DNA of 35,085 bases from Alphaproteobacteria bacterium. GTDB taxonomy: Bacteria; Pseudomonadota; Alphaproteobacteria; Micropepsales; Micropepsaceae. The stretch is from positions 1 to 35,085 of the forward strand of contig JABFRX010000003.1 in NCBI GenBank assembly GCA_013140995.1, read 5' to 3'. Every line of letters begins with the position of its first letter. The first letter of the stretch is position 1. Below the pieces are notes generated by a model, which ran no database searches, had not been told where the DNA came from, and saw nothing but the letters and a program-made list of their open reading frames with translations. A program made the position numbers and the translations under genes. Positions 1 through 7,289 of the stretch are shown one piece after another.

Positions 1-423
1 TTCCAGTGTTGCCGCGAGGAAGATGCGGCAGGTGGTGGCTTCTTGCGGCGTTGGTTTGTTTTCGGGCGGCACGCAGCGTACGGCGTTCGTGATGCGGCAG
101 TCGGCGAGTGTCAGGGTGTCGCCGGGGCGGGCTTCGTATTTGCCTTTCGCGAAACCGTATTTCAGCAGCGTGGCGTAGAGCAGGTCGCCCGCGTAGTCGC
201 CGGTGAACGGGCGGCCGGTGCGGTTTGCGCCGCTTACGCCGGGGGCGAGGCCCACAATGAGGAGGCGCGCGTCTGCTTTGCCGAAGCTTGGGACGGGCGC
301 GTTGAACCAGGTTGGTTCCTTCTTCGCGTTGGCCGCGCGGTAGGTGGCGAGGCGGGGACAGAGAGGGCAGTCGCGCGGCGGCTCTTCCATCGCACGCAGA
401 GCTGCACTTTGTACGCCGCGCAT
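1..423 (-). CDS. Family 5 (UdgB-type) uracil-DNA glycosylase, 5' part
   Basis: Base-excision repair enzyme that removes uracil and other deaminated bases from DNA. The reading frame runs off the left edge of the window, so only the first 141 codons are present; the family is usually a little over 200 residues. Visible features are an N-terminal CPLC cysteine pair (residues 19 and 22) expected to hold part of the 4Fe-4S cluster, the motif GLAPG (residues 58-62) that replaces the GEGPG of family 4, and the following GANRTGRPFTGDYAGDLLY stretch typical of family 5. The ATG at 423 has a GGAG nine bases upstream; a second in-frame ATG eleven codons later is the alternative start. The frame stays open further upstream without a convincing start. 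It is divergent from the VOC gene, with about 117 bases between them for both promoters. Confidence 0.9.
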   Translation of the reverse strand, partial: MRGVQSAALRAMEEPPRDCPLCPRLATYRAANAKKEPTWFNAPVPSFGKADARLLIVGLAPGVSGANRTGRPFTGDYAGDLLYATLLKYGFAKGKYEARPGDTLTLADCRITNAVRCVPPENKPTPQEATTCRIFLAATLE

Positions 424-540
424 CGGTCGCCGCTCCAAAATCTTGCGGCCGTCTAGTAGCGCATTGAGGAGCGCGCGCAAGAGGGATGATTTCGCCGTCG
501 CCTTGAGGCAAAGTGCATTTCCGGCATTGGAGAGACGTTC

Positions 541-927
541 ATGTTCAGTCACGTGACGCTTGGGACCAACGACTATGCGAAGGCAGAGAGGTTTTACGAC
601 GCTGTGATGGCGGCGCTGGGTCATCCCGTGATGTTCAAGACCAACGGTTGGGGCGCCTACGGCACCGAGACAGGGCCGAAGGTTTTCATCGTGCCGCCGT
701 TTGACGGAAAGCTTGCGCGCGCGGGCAACGGCGTGCATGTCGCGTTTCTGGCGCAGGACCGCGCGACGGTCGATGCGTTCCACACGGCCGCGCTCGCGAA
801 CGGCGGCAGCGACGAGGGCGCGCCGGGACTGCGGCCGCACTACCACAAGAACTACTACGGTGCGTATGTGCGCGACCCCGACGGGAACAAGCTTCAAGCG
901 GTGTGCCACCGTGCGTCGGTGCAGTAA
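541..927 (+). CDS. VOC family (glyoxalase/bleomycin-resistance fold) protein
   Basis: A 128-residue single-domain protein of the vicinal oxygen chelate superfamily, probably a cytosolic dimer. It opens with the characteristic FSHVTLGTNDYAKAERFYDAV beta-alpha start (the His is a usual metal ligand position) and closes with the YVRDPDGNKLQAVCH signature of the second beta-alpha-beta-beta-beta module. The length is normal for this group. GGAGAG lies seven bases before the ATG at 541. The family includes lyases, dioxygenases and drug-binding proteins, and nothing here settles the substrate. The stop codon at 925-927 touches the left arm of a long inverted repeat. Confidence 0.88.
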   Translation: MFSHVTLGTNDYAKAERFYDAVMAALGHPVMFKTNGWGAYGTETGPKVFIVPPFDGKLARAGNGVHVAFLAQDRATVDAFHTAALANGGSDEGAPGLRPHYHKNYYGAYVRDPDGNKLQAVCHRASVQ

Positions 928-1068
928 TTTTGAAACGCCAAGCACGCCAAGCTGCTCGTGTGCGCTCGTAGACGGCGGCGTTGTGGTGAGGTTGAAAAAA
1001 GAAGAGCAACACAAAGATCGCGTTTGGTGGCACGCACGAACGGCTTGGCGTGCTTGGCGTTTCAAAAT
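927..1068. repeat. Long perfect inverted repeat between convergent genes
   Basis: Arms of 26 bases at 927-952 and 1043-1068 are exact reverse complements, separated by 90 bases that include an A-rich tract (about 995-1005). Each arm contains the tandem motif CGCCAAGCACGCCAAG. The left arm starts on the last base of the VOC stop codon, and the right arm ends 22 bases before the end of the convergent dehydrogenase gene, so the element nearly fills the gap. The loop is too large for an ordinary terminator; a REP- or MITE-like dispersed element is more likely. Confidence 0.85.
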
Positions 1069-1090
1069 TCAGCTTCGCCGAACCTGTTGA

Positions 1091-1957
1091 CTACTTAGCC
1101 TTCATCCAGTCCGCTTGCCTTGCCCAAAATCCGGTGACGGTTCGCACCAGCCAGCGGGGGTTTACTTGGGCCCAGGCGGCTGCGACTTGGTTGGGGAGGC
1201 CGGGGACGAGGATTGTTTGGCCGGACATTGTTGCGCGGTAGGCTTGGGCTGCGACCTGTTTCGGGTCGGAGATTAGGAACGAGGGCATCGACTGCGCGGT
1301 TTCTGATGCGGCCTTCACTTCGGCCACCATGTTCGTGTCGGTGAGGCCGGGGCAGAGGGCGGTCACGCGCACGCCGGTGCCGCGCAGTTCTTCGGAGAGC
1401 GATTCCGTGAGCGAGAGGACGTAGGCTTTGCTGGCGGCATAGACCGCCATCGATGGGATCGGCTGGAACGCGGCCAGGGAGGCCACGTTCAGGATGCGGC
1501 CGAAGCGGCGCTCCAGCATGTGCGGCAGCAGGTAGGACGTGAACGCGGTCAGGGCCGCGATGTTCAGCGAGACCATCTGCTGAAACTTCTCGGCGTCCGT
1601 GTCGGCGAACGGGCCCACGTCGATGATGCCGGCGTTGTTCACCAGAATGTCGATTTCGACGCCGTGTTCCTGCAGCGTTTCGACGACGGATTTCGGGCCT
1701 TCGGGTAGGCTCAAGTCCGCCGCGATCACGAGCGCGTCGGTGTCGTGCGCGGCGTTCAATTCGCCGGCGAGCGCCATCAGCTTGTCTTCGCTGCGGGCGA
1801 CGAGAACCAAGTGGTGGCCGTGCTTTGCGAACTCGCGCGCGAGTTCGGCGCCGATGCCGGCCGAGGCACCGGTGACAAGCACACGGCCCAGCTGACGCTC
1901 ACCCATGAGCGTCGGCTTCTTCGCTTTCCGTTCGGGTTTCTTCTTGCCACGGGGCAT
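1091..1957 (-). CDS. Short-chain dehydrogenase/reductase (classical SDR)
   Basis: An NAD(P)-dependent oxidoreductase of 288 residues. The Rossmann cofactor motif TGASAGIG is at residues 29-36, NNAG at 107-110, the catalytic Ser at about 160, and YAASK (Tyr173, Lys177) completes the active site. A PG motif follows the active site as usual. The N-terminus has an extra Lys/Arg-rich tail of about 18 residues. I chose the ATG at 1957 because AAGGGG lies ten bases upstream; a TTG at 1966 is too close to that site, and an ATG at 1906 would start directly at the Rossmann fold. It is the last gene of the storage-lipid cluster and resembles SDRs that act on acyl or keto-lipid substrates, but the substrate is inference. 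It is separated from the phasin gene by a terminator-like hairpin, so its transcript level may be lower. Confidence 0.92.
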   Translation of the reverse strand: MPRGKKKPERKAKKPTLMGERQLGRVLVTGASAGIGAELAREFAKHGHHLVLVARSEDKLMALAGELNAAHDTDALVIAADLSLPEGPKSVVETLQEHGVEIDILVNNAGIIDVGPFADTDAEKFQQMVSLNIAALTAFTSYLLPHMLERRFGRILNVASLAAFQPIPSMAVYAASKAYVLSLTESLSEELRGTGVRVTALCPGLTDTNMVAEVKAASETAQSMPSFLISDPKQVAAQAYRATMSGQTILVPGLPNQVAAAWAQVNPRWLVRTVTGFWARQADWMKAK

Positions 1958-1985
1958 TCGACGCAATCCCCTTCAGGCGCCTCCG

Positions 1986-2022
1986 TAAAACTCCCCCGTG
2001 CGGTTGGCCCACACGAGGGAGT
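1986..2022 (-). terminator. Terminator-like hairpin after the phasin gene
   Basis: Read on the minus strand, an 11-bp stem (2012-2022 pairing with 1990-2000, one G-U pair) with an 11-base loop is followed by TTTT. A second outer pairing (ACGGAG at 2030-2035 with CTCCGT at 1981-1986) could enclose it. It begins about 12 bases after the phasin stop codon. It would end or stabilise the phasin mRNA and reduce read-through into the dehydrogenase gene. Confidence 0.6.
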
Positions 2023-2047
2023 GGCTTAGACGGAGCCCCTGTTCTCT

Positions 2048-2476
2048 TTAAGCCGCGCGGCGAACCGACGCGACGAACTGCGTGATCGGCTTCATGGTCT
2101 TCTGACCGCTTTCGCCCACGATCTCGCTGACTTCGCGGATCTGGCGGATCGAGCGGCGGAAGAGTTCCGTCACGGTTTGGCTCTGAATCTTCACCGCGTC
2201 GGCGAAGGTTTCGGCCTGGAGCGTGTCGCGCAGAGCTTCGAAGCTCCACACAACGTTGCTTTGCGCGTTGTCGACGAGCTTCAGCGCGACCTTGCGGCCT
2301 TCGTCGCCGAACGTCTCACCGGCTTCGCGGAACGCTTCGCCGGCGTCGCGCAGGCCGTCCTGCACGCGCGAAACGAAGTGCGTCGCTTGGGTGCGCATGC
2401 CGTTCACGTCGGCAAACGTTTCGAACTTCGGCTGGGCCTTCGTGCGGCCGGTCGCCTTTTTCTTTGCTTTCGCCAT
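2048..2476 (-). CDS. Phasin family protein
   Basis: A 142-residue amphipathic helical protein that coats the surface of storage granules (polyhydroxyalkanoate or neutral lipid) in the cytoplasm. The sequence is nearly all predicted helix with little Pro or Gly, starts with a Lys-rich tail (MAKAKKKATGRTKAQPKFE), and has the phasin pattern of long heptad-like stretches ending in TVTELFRRSIRQIREVSEIV. The length fits the family. An ACGGAGAC ribosome site precedes the ATG; it sits in the loop of a short TTTAAG/CTTAAG inverted repeat, so initiation could be structure-sensitive. It lies 36 bases after the hydrolase gene and near the wax ester synthase gene, which argues for a granule role. A strong hairpin follows the stop codon. 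Confidence 0.88.
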   Translation of the reverse strand: MAKAKKKATGRTKAQPKFETFADVNGMRTQATHFVSRVQDGLRDAGEAFREAGETFGDEGRKVALKLVDNAQSNVVWSFEALRDTLQAETFADAVKIQSQTVTELFRRSIRQIREVSEIVGESGQKTMKPITQFVASVRRAA

Positions 2477-2512
2477 TTTCTTAAGTCTCCGTCTTAAACC
2501 AGGGTTTTGAAA

Positions 2513-3421
2513 CTATGCCGCGAGTTTCGCGGCGGCTTTCTCAGCGGACTTAGCGTGATCGACGATCAGCGCGGTGATCCGCGGGAGAAACTTTTTCGGC
2601 AGGTCGTGCGCCATGCCATCGATGATTTCGAGCCGGGCGCCTTTGATGTTGCGCGCCGAGTCTTTGCCGCCTTCAAGCGGCGCCAAGGGGTCCTTCGAGC
2701 CGTGGATCACGAGCGTGGGTGCCGTAATCTTTCTCACGTGGGGACGAAGGTCGCCGGTTGCAATGATTGCGGCGAGTTGCCGCCGTATACCCGCCGGGTA
2801 GTACGAACGGTCGAATGCTATCTCGAGTTTCTTTTCGGTCTCGCTGATGTCGTCGCCTTCGGTCTTGATCAGGCTGAACATGGCGATCGAGCGCTTGATG
2901 ATTTCGTCGCGGGTGTTCGCTTTCGCGCGGTTCAAGAACAGGGGCACAGTGATGCGCGGGCTGGGGCCGCCGATGCGCGGGTTCAGCGTGCCGGACATGA
3001 TCGAGGTCAAGGACGCGACGCGGTTCGGGTGCGTGCCCGCCATCAACTGCGAGATCATGCCGCCCATCGACACGCCGACGAGGTGCGCCTTTTTGATTTT
3101 GAGCGCGTCCATGAGGCCGACGGTGTCGGCCACCATGTCGTGTAGCGTGTAGGGGGCGAGGCCTGAAAAGCCAATAAGGCGCGCCGCCGTCTGGACGATC
3201 GGGTTCGGCGCGCTCTTGCCGTGGAGCTTCGACGTCAGGCCTATGTCGCGGTTGTCGAAGCGGATGACGCGGAAGCCTGCATCCGTGAGCGTTTTCAACA
3301 TCGCGTCCGGCCAGAACGTCATTTGCGCCGCAAGTCCCATGATGAGCAGGAGCACGGGACCGTCTTTCGGCCCCATGTCCTCGTACTCGATCGTCAGGTT
3401 GTTGGCTTTGACTTGCAGCAT
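2513..3421 (-). CDS. Alpha/beta-fold hydrolase
   Basis: A soluble 302-residue serine hydrolase. The nucleophile elbow is GVSMGG with Ser118; the acid is probably the Asp in HGSKDPLAP and the His that in DGMAHDLP near the C-terminus. The sequence FDNRDIGLTSK after strand 4 is typical of the RdmC/aclacinomycin-methylesterase-like group. There is no signal peptide. It starts 12 bases downstream of the wax ester synthase stop with no clear ribosome site, suggesting translation coupled to that gene. Given the neighbours (acyltransferase upstream, phasin downstream), hydrolysis of a storage ester or acyl-thioester is a reasonable inference, but the substrate cannot be read from sequence. Confidence 0.88.
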   Translation of the reverse strand: MLQVKANNLTIEYEDMGPKDGPVLLLIMGLAAQMTFWPDAMLKTLTDAGFRVIRFDNRDIGLTSKLHGKSAPNPIVQTAARLIGFSGLAPYTLHDMVADTVGLMDALKIKKAHLVGVSMGGMISQLMAGTHPNRVASLTSIMSGTLNPRIGGPSPRITVPLFLNRAKANTRDEIIKRSIAMFSLIKTEGDDISETEKKLEIAFDRSYYPAGIRRQLAAIIATGDLRPHVRKITAPTLVIHGSKDPLAPLEGGKDSARNIKGARLEIIDGMAHDLPKKFLPRITALIVDHAKSAEKAAAKLAA

Positions 3422-3433
3422 CGGTTTGGTTCG

Positions 3434-4978
3434 TTACTCGGCAGCCGACACGATGGTCAGCTTCGGTTTCTTCTTGTGGGACTTCGCTTTCCTCTTCGCG
3501 GGCGCCGAACTTTCGGGAACGACGGCGACAGGAACGGGTTCGACCTTCGGTGCGGCGACCGGCTTCTTCATTGCAGCCGCCTTGAGTTCCTCAAACGATT
3601 CCTGCAGGCAATTCGCGTAGTTTTCCGGATCCGGCATGATCGCTCGATCGGACGTGAACGCCACCGAGATGCGGCCGCAGTAGCTGAAGACCGGGTGGAT
3701 GATGCCCATGCCTTCGAACACGGGGCCCATGCCGAACTGCGTCACGAGACGTGCGCCGTTCATGTAGAGCGGAACCGGCGGGCCCGGGATGTTCGTGATC
3801 ACCGTGTTGAACATCGGCGCGATGCGGTTCGCCATGCCGAGGCGCACGTAGAGCCGCGCGGCGAGGCCCGACAGCGTCGACGGCATCAGACGCGCGTACT
3901 CCGTCATCTGACGGGCGCCGGCGGCGTTCGTCAGCGCCTTCGAGTTTTCGGCTTCTTCGTGCACGTATTGCAGGCGGCCGAACGGATCGGCGATGTTGGT
4001 GCCGATCGGGATCGTCATTGCGGCCACTTGGTTGCCGAGCGCGCCGCGCTCGTCCTTCGCGCGGACGGAGATCGGGGCCATGGCCACCATTGATTCCGAC
4101 GGAAGCTCGCTCTTGCCCTTGAGATACTTGCGCATCGCGCCGCCGACGATGGCGACGACGACGTCGTTGACCGTTGCACCTTGCCAGCGCAGGCGGATGT
4201 CTTTGATCTCGTTCAGCGAGAAGTCGCGGCCGTCAATGACGCGGTTCTGCGTGACCGAGCCGTTGAAGCGCGTGCGCGGCACGCGGCCTATCGAGGTGCG
4301 GAAATTGCCGCGGATGAGGCCCATTGCCGACTTCAAGAGGCCGGGCGCAACGTCGCCCGCCATACGGGCGAGGCGCACGGGCGTCGCCAGCGTGTTGATC
4401 TGCGCGCGGGCGAGTAGTTCGACGGAGGTCGGCGTGCGTTCAGGGACCCACGCGCGGTCCGGCGCGCTTATCGCGCCCGTGTTGTCGAGGCTGTGCACGG
4501 CGTTCATGATGTCGACGCCGGAGACGCCGTCGATCGCGGCGTGGTGGATCTTCGAGACGATCGCGTAGGAGCCTTTCGGCACGCCCGGAACGTTGTTCAG
4601 GCCTTCGATGACGGTGAATTCCCAAAGCGGCTTCGTCAGGTCCATCGGGCGCGAATGAAGGCGCGCGGCTTGGATGCAGAGTTGGCGCCAGTCGCCCGGT
4701 TGGGGAAGCGCAATGTGGCGCACATGATATTCGAGGTCGAAGTCGGGATCGTCGATCCAATACGGATAATCGAGACTGAGCGGAACGTTTGCGAGCTTGC
4801 GGCGGAAGCTTTTTGCGAGGTGCAAACGTTCTTCAATGTGAGTCAGGATGTCTTTGAAGCGTACGAACGAATTCGGTGCGGTCGAGGGGTCGTAGATTGC
4901 GATTGAGCCGATATGCATCGGCGTGCGCGGCGTTTCTAGGTACAGAAACGCGGTGTCCATCGGTGAGAGTTGTTCCAT
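3434..4978 (-). CDS. Wax ester synthase/acyl-CoA:diacylglycerol acyltransferase (WS/DGAT)
   Basis: A 514-residue O-acyltransferase that joins acyl-CoA to fatty alcohols or diacylglycerol, making wax esters or triacylglycerol at the inner membrane surface. The catalytic motif HHAAIDG is intact at residues 145-151, and the N-terminus MEQLSPMDTAFLYLETPRTP is the usual WS/DGAT opening. The C-terminal condensation-like domain contains the conserved NTVITNIPGPPVPLYMNGA region. A Lys/Pro-rich tail of about 40 residues extends the C-terminus. I chose the ATG at 4978 because AGGCAGGA precedes it and the family starts here; the frame is open for another 29 codons upstream. It heads the minus-strand lipid cluster. 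Whether the product is wax ester or triacylglycerol cannot be told. Confidence 0.95.
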   Translation of the reverse strand: MEQLSPMDTAFLYLETPRTPMHIGSIAIYDPSTAPNSFVRFKDILTHIEERLHLAKSFRRKLANVPLSLDYPYWIDDPDFDLEYHVRHIALPQPGDWRQLCIQAARLHSRPMDLTKPLWEFTVIEGLNNVPGVPKGSYAIVSKIHHAAIDGVSGVDIMNAVHSLDNTGAISAPDRAWVPERTPTSVELLARAQINTLATPVRLARMAGDVAPGLLKSAMGLIRGNFRTSIGRVPRTRFNGSVTQNRVIDGRDFSLNEIKDIRLRWQGATVNDVVVAIVGGAMRKYLKGKSELPSESMVAMAPISVRAKDERGALGNQVAAMTIPIGTNIADPFGRLQYVHEEAENSKALTNAAGARQMTEYARLMPSTLSGLAARLYVRLGMANRIAPMFNTVITNIPGPPVPLYMNGARLVTQFGMGPVFEGMGIIHPVFSYCGRISVAFTSDRAIMPDPENYANCLQESFEELKAAAMKKPVAAPKVEPVPVAVVPESSAPAKRKAKSHKKKPKLTIVSAAE

Positions 4979-5108
4979 GTTTCCTGCCTTGTTTTGTTCG
5001 TTCAAGCTGTTGCCGAATTGACTCTCAGGTCCGAAGAAATTCTCACGCGATCGACGGGTTAACACCAGACGGAGCGGGCTGTTTCCCGTCCCAGTTACTT
5101 CGCAGGTG

Positions 5109-5148
5109 CATATAAGAAAATGGAGTTGCCTTCAATGGTGCATTGCAC
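5109..5148 (-). promoter_or_regulatory. Possible promoter/operator region of the WS/DGAT operon
   Basis: The 249-base gap (4979-5227) upstream of the acyltransferase gene is AT-richer than its surroundings. On the minus strand a TATATG-like -10 candidate lies at about 5108-5113. The symmetric sequence GTGCATTGCAC (5138-5148) is just upstream, and TGAC-N5-GTCA occurs further upstream at about 5161-5173. No good -35 at the standard spacing was found, so the promoter call is tentative. The 16-bp palindrome found before the TetR gene does not recur here. Confidence 0.25.
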
Positions 5149-5227
5149 AAAAGTAACCGATGACATTCCGTCACCGTTCAATTTGCGCCAAAAACGTTGA
5201 TTAATCCTGGACTTAAACTGACTAGAG

Positions 5228-5884
5228 TTATGGGCGCGACAGTCCGTCGCGCGCTCTGAGACCGTTCAGGAAGAGGTCCAAAGTCTGCCAATGCGCCTCG
5301 GCGGCGCGCTTCGTATCGCCCGTCCGGGCCCAGGTGATGGCCAGCGCATTCCAGGCGGCTACCAGCGCCAAAGCGGCCGTTTCCGGCTCAATTTTTGAGC
5401 TGAACTCGCCTGATTTTTGACCATCGCGCACGACCGTGCTGACGATGCCCAAAAGGCCCGACGAGACCTCATTGAAAGTCGCGCCGGACGCAGGTTGCGA
5501 GATGAGCTCCAGGACGATCTGGCGCATCAGGTGACGGTGCGTGCCCCATTCGGTTAGGTATATTTTCAGGAGCGCTTGCAGACGCTCGGACGCGTTCAAA
5601 CCGTCGCTCGCCAGCTGCTCTTCGACCTTCGCCGCGACATCTTCGTTGTAGGCGAGCGCAAGCGCCGCTTTGTTGCGAAAATGTAAGAAAAACGTAGCGT
5701 TTGCGACGTCGGCCTCGACGCAGATGTCTTCGATTTTGACCTGGCCGTACGGCTTGTCCGCCATCAATTTGAGCGCTGCATCCAGGATGCGGCGGCGGGT
5801 TTCGAGCTTCTTGCGTTCGCGTCTCGACATGCGGTTGTCCCAAGCCCCACGGCGCGGTTCGACGGTCTCATAGCTGCCAGGCAT
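5228..5884 (-). CDS. TetR family transcriptional regulator
   Basis: A 218-residue one-component repressor. The N-terminal helix-turn-helix spans about residues 20-70 (RRRILDAALKLMADKPYGQVKIEDICVEADVANATFFLHF, quoted here in two parts: RRRILDAALKLMADKPYG, then VKIEDICVEADVANATFF), with the usual LHFRNKAAL end of the DNA-binding domain. The helical C-terminal domain binds an unknown ligand. GAGGG lies nine bases before the ATG at 5884; an ATG at about 5830 (MSRRERKK) would also give a complete domain. A perfect 16-bp palindrome 38 bases upstream is a likely autoregulatory operator. Position between the WS/DGAT operon and the divergent hydrolase suggests it controls storage-lipid genes through a fatty acyl ligand, which is inference. 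Confidence 0.9.
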   Translation of the reverse strand: MPGSYETVEPRRGAWDNRMSRRERKKLETRRRILDAALKLMADKPYGQVKIEDICVEADVANATFFLHFRNKAALALAYNEDVAAKVEEQLASDGLNASERLQALLKIYLTEWGTHRHLMRQIVLELISQPASGATFNEVSSGLLGIVSTVVRDGQKSGEFSSKIEPETAALALVAAWNALAITWARTGDTKRAAEAHWQTLDLFLNGLRARDGLSRP

Positions 5885-5921
5885 CGAAACCATCCCTCGC
5901 AACCGCAATAGTTGCGCCCCA

Positions 5922-5937
5922 TCTCTAACGTTAGAGA
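5922..5937. promoter_or_regulatory. Perfect 16-bp palindrome, likely TetR operator
   Basis: TCTCTAACGTTAGAGA reads the same on both strands. It lies 38 bases before the TetR start codon and just downstream of a candidate minus-strand -10 box, where a bound repressor would block transcription. TetR regulators typically bind 14-20 bp palindromes in their own upstream region. It could also affect the divergent hydrolase at 6086. Confidence 0.65.
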
Positions 5938-5953
5938 CGACTCTAGGCTGGCG

Positions 5954-5959
5954 ATTGTA
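5954..5959 (-). promoter_or_regulatory. Candidate -10 box of the TetR gene
   Basis: TACAAT on the minus strand, about 70 bases before the TetR start codon and about 17 bases from the palindrome. The -35 region at 17-base spacing (ACCGAT) is weak, so this rests on the -10 match and its position relative to the operator. Confidence 0.35.
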
Positions 5960-6085
5960 CCCCATGCAACCCTTTGATCGGTCGCTCGTTATTTAGACAG
6001 GCGGGCTTGGCATGTGCCGGGTCTTGCACTTAGCGTTTAGGGTGTGTCGAGTGTGATGACTCGTACAAGTAGCGGGGGCATACAG

Positions 6086-6901
6086 ATGGCCGTAGTAGAC
6101 GCTGCGTCGCTTGGCGTTGAGAAGATCAGACCGCCATCTTTGGCGTTGGCCCTGACAGAGGCCGGACGGGCCGTCGGCGACTTCATAAGTTTGCAAGGCG
6201 CCTCGCCGCTTCTCACGTTCGCACCGAAGGGTGATGGACATCCGGTCATGGTGTTGCCCGGATTTTTGGCAGGCGGGGTGACGACAGCTCCCCTTCGCCG
6301 GTTCTTGACGTCCAAAGGATATGACACCCATTGCTGGGGCTTAGGCCGCAATCTGGGTCCGCATGCGATCGGGCCCGAGGGCGAGCTGCTCGGCCAGCGG
6401 CTTGAGTCGATTTACCGCAAGACCAAACGCAAGGTCAGCCTTGTCGGCTGGAGCCTCGGCGGAATCATGTCGCGCGAATTGGCCAAGCGGTATCCGAAAT
6501 ACGTGCGCCAAGTGATCACGCTGGGCTCGCCGTTCGGCGCGAACCCGCGCGCCAACCATGTGTGGCGTATCTATCAAGCGGTGACGGGGCAGGACCTCGA
6601 TCCCGTCGTGATGCAAGAGGTGTTCGACAACCTCGCCGAAGCGCCGAAGGGCATCCCCTCGACGGCGATCTACTCGCGCGGCGACGGCGTCGTCGCTTGG
6701 CAGATGTGCGTCGAGAAGAAGTCGAAGACGACGGACAACATCGAGGTCTATGCGTCGGTCAGCCATTGTGGGCTCGGCGTGAATCCGGCGGTGTTCTTCG
6801 CGGTCGGCGACCGGTTGGCGCTGCCCGAGAAGGAATGGGCGCCGTTCGACCGCTCGGTCTCTACGTGGCGGCGGTTCGCGTATCCGTCGAGCGGGCACTG
6901 A
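6086..6901 (+). CDS. Alpha/beta hydrolase (lipase/esterase-like)
   Basis: A 271-residue hydrolase with a lipase-like active site. PVMVLPGFLAGG supplies the oxyanion region, GWSLGG carries the nucleophile Ser123, the acid is likely the Asp in YSRGDGVV and the His that in SVSHCGLG. The TLGSPFGANPRANH stretch after the nucleophile helix is typical of lipase-like alpha/beta hydrolases. There is no signal peptide, so it is probably cytosolic. I chose the ATG at 6086, with GGGGG seven bases upstream; an in-frame ATG at 6056 and GTG at 6044 are possible. It is divergent from the TetR gene and may share its operator. A role in mobilising stored esters is plausible from context only. Confidence 0.87.
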   Translation: MAVVDAASLGVEKIRPPSLALALTEAGRAVGDFISLQGASPLLTFAPKGDGHPVMVLPGFLAGGVTTAPLRRFLTSKGYDTHCWGLGRNLGPHAIGPEGELLGQRLESIYRKTKRKVSLVGWSLGGIMSRELAKRYPKYVRQVITLGSPFGANPRANHVWRIYQAVTGQDLDPVVMQEVFDNLAEAPKGIPSTAIYSRGDGVVAWQMCVEKKSKTTDNIEVYASVSHCGLGVNPAVFFAVGDRLALPEKEWAPFDRSVSTWRRFAYPSSGH

Positions 6902-7272
6902 GAGCTACTCAACTATCGCTGAGTTTTTTGGCACTTGCGGCGGCCTCGCCGGCGAGCGCCGATGCGTCGTGGTGCAGCGGCGGCGAGCGCGCGGCGCTTC
7001 GCGGGCAGGCGCCGTCGATGTTCAATCCCTCAGAGTTCGTTTTGCCGAAGGAGCCTGCGGTCAAAGGCGTGGCGCAGGGTTCGGTCGATCTATTGGTTAC
7101 GCTCGATGCAGACGGCCGGGTTGTAACCGCGTGCGTCCTTGAGAGCGATCCTAAGGGCGTGTTCGAACAGGTAACGGTCGAGGCCGTGCGGCAGTGGCGC
7201 TATGCGGCCGCGGACGTGGCGACCCTCCCAGACCAGCGCATGAAGGTGCACGTCGGCTTTGCGATGAGGTGA
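6865..7272 (+). CDS. Small exported protein with TonB C-terminal-like domain
   Basis: About 135 residues in a frame that begins inside the preceding hydrolase gene. A hydrophobic stretch LSLSFLALAAASPASA followed by DAS looks like a signal peptide with an AxA cleavage site. The C-terminal part (SVDLLVTLDADGRVVTACVL, then a VTVEAVRQWRYAAAD pattern) matches the TonB C-terminal fold: beta strands, a helix and an xxAVRxWRY turn. There is no ATG; the GTG at 6865 is the best start and gives a 37-base overlap with the hydrolase gene, with no clear ribosome site. It lacks the transmembrane anchor plus Pro-rich linker of a true TonB, so it is probably a periplasmic protein of unknown partner. Confidence 0.65.
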   Translation: MAAVRVSVERALRATQLSLSFLALAAASPASADASWCSGGERAALRGQAPSMFNPSEFVLPKEPAVKGVAQGSVDLLVTLDADGRVVTACVLESDPKGVFEQVTVEAVRQWRYAAADVATLPDQRMKVHVGFAMR

Positions 7273-7289
7273 GGCGGTCCCAGGTTTTG

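Noticed and set aside
43-456. Plus-strand frame at the left edge
   Set aside because: Opposite strand encodes clear family 5 uracil-DNA glycosylase motifs (CPLC, GLAPG, TGRPFTGDYAG).
6004-6032. Possible sigma-54 promoter (TTGGCA ... TTGCA) before the divergent hydrolase
   Set aside because: GG and GC elements are about 15 bases apart instead of the required 10.
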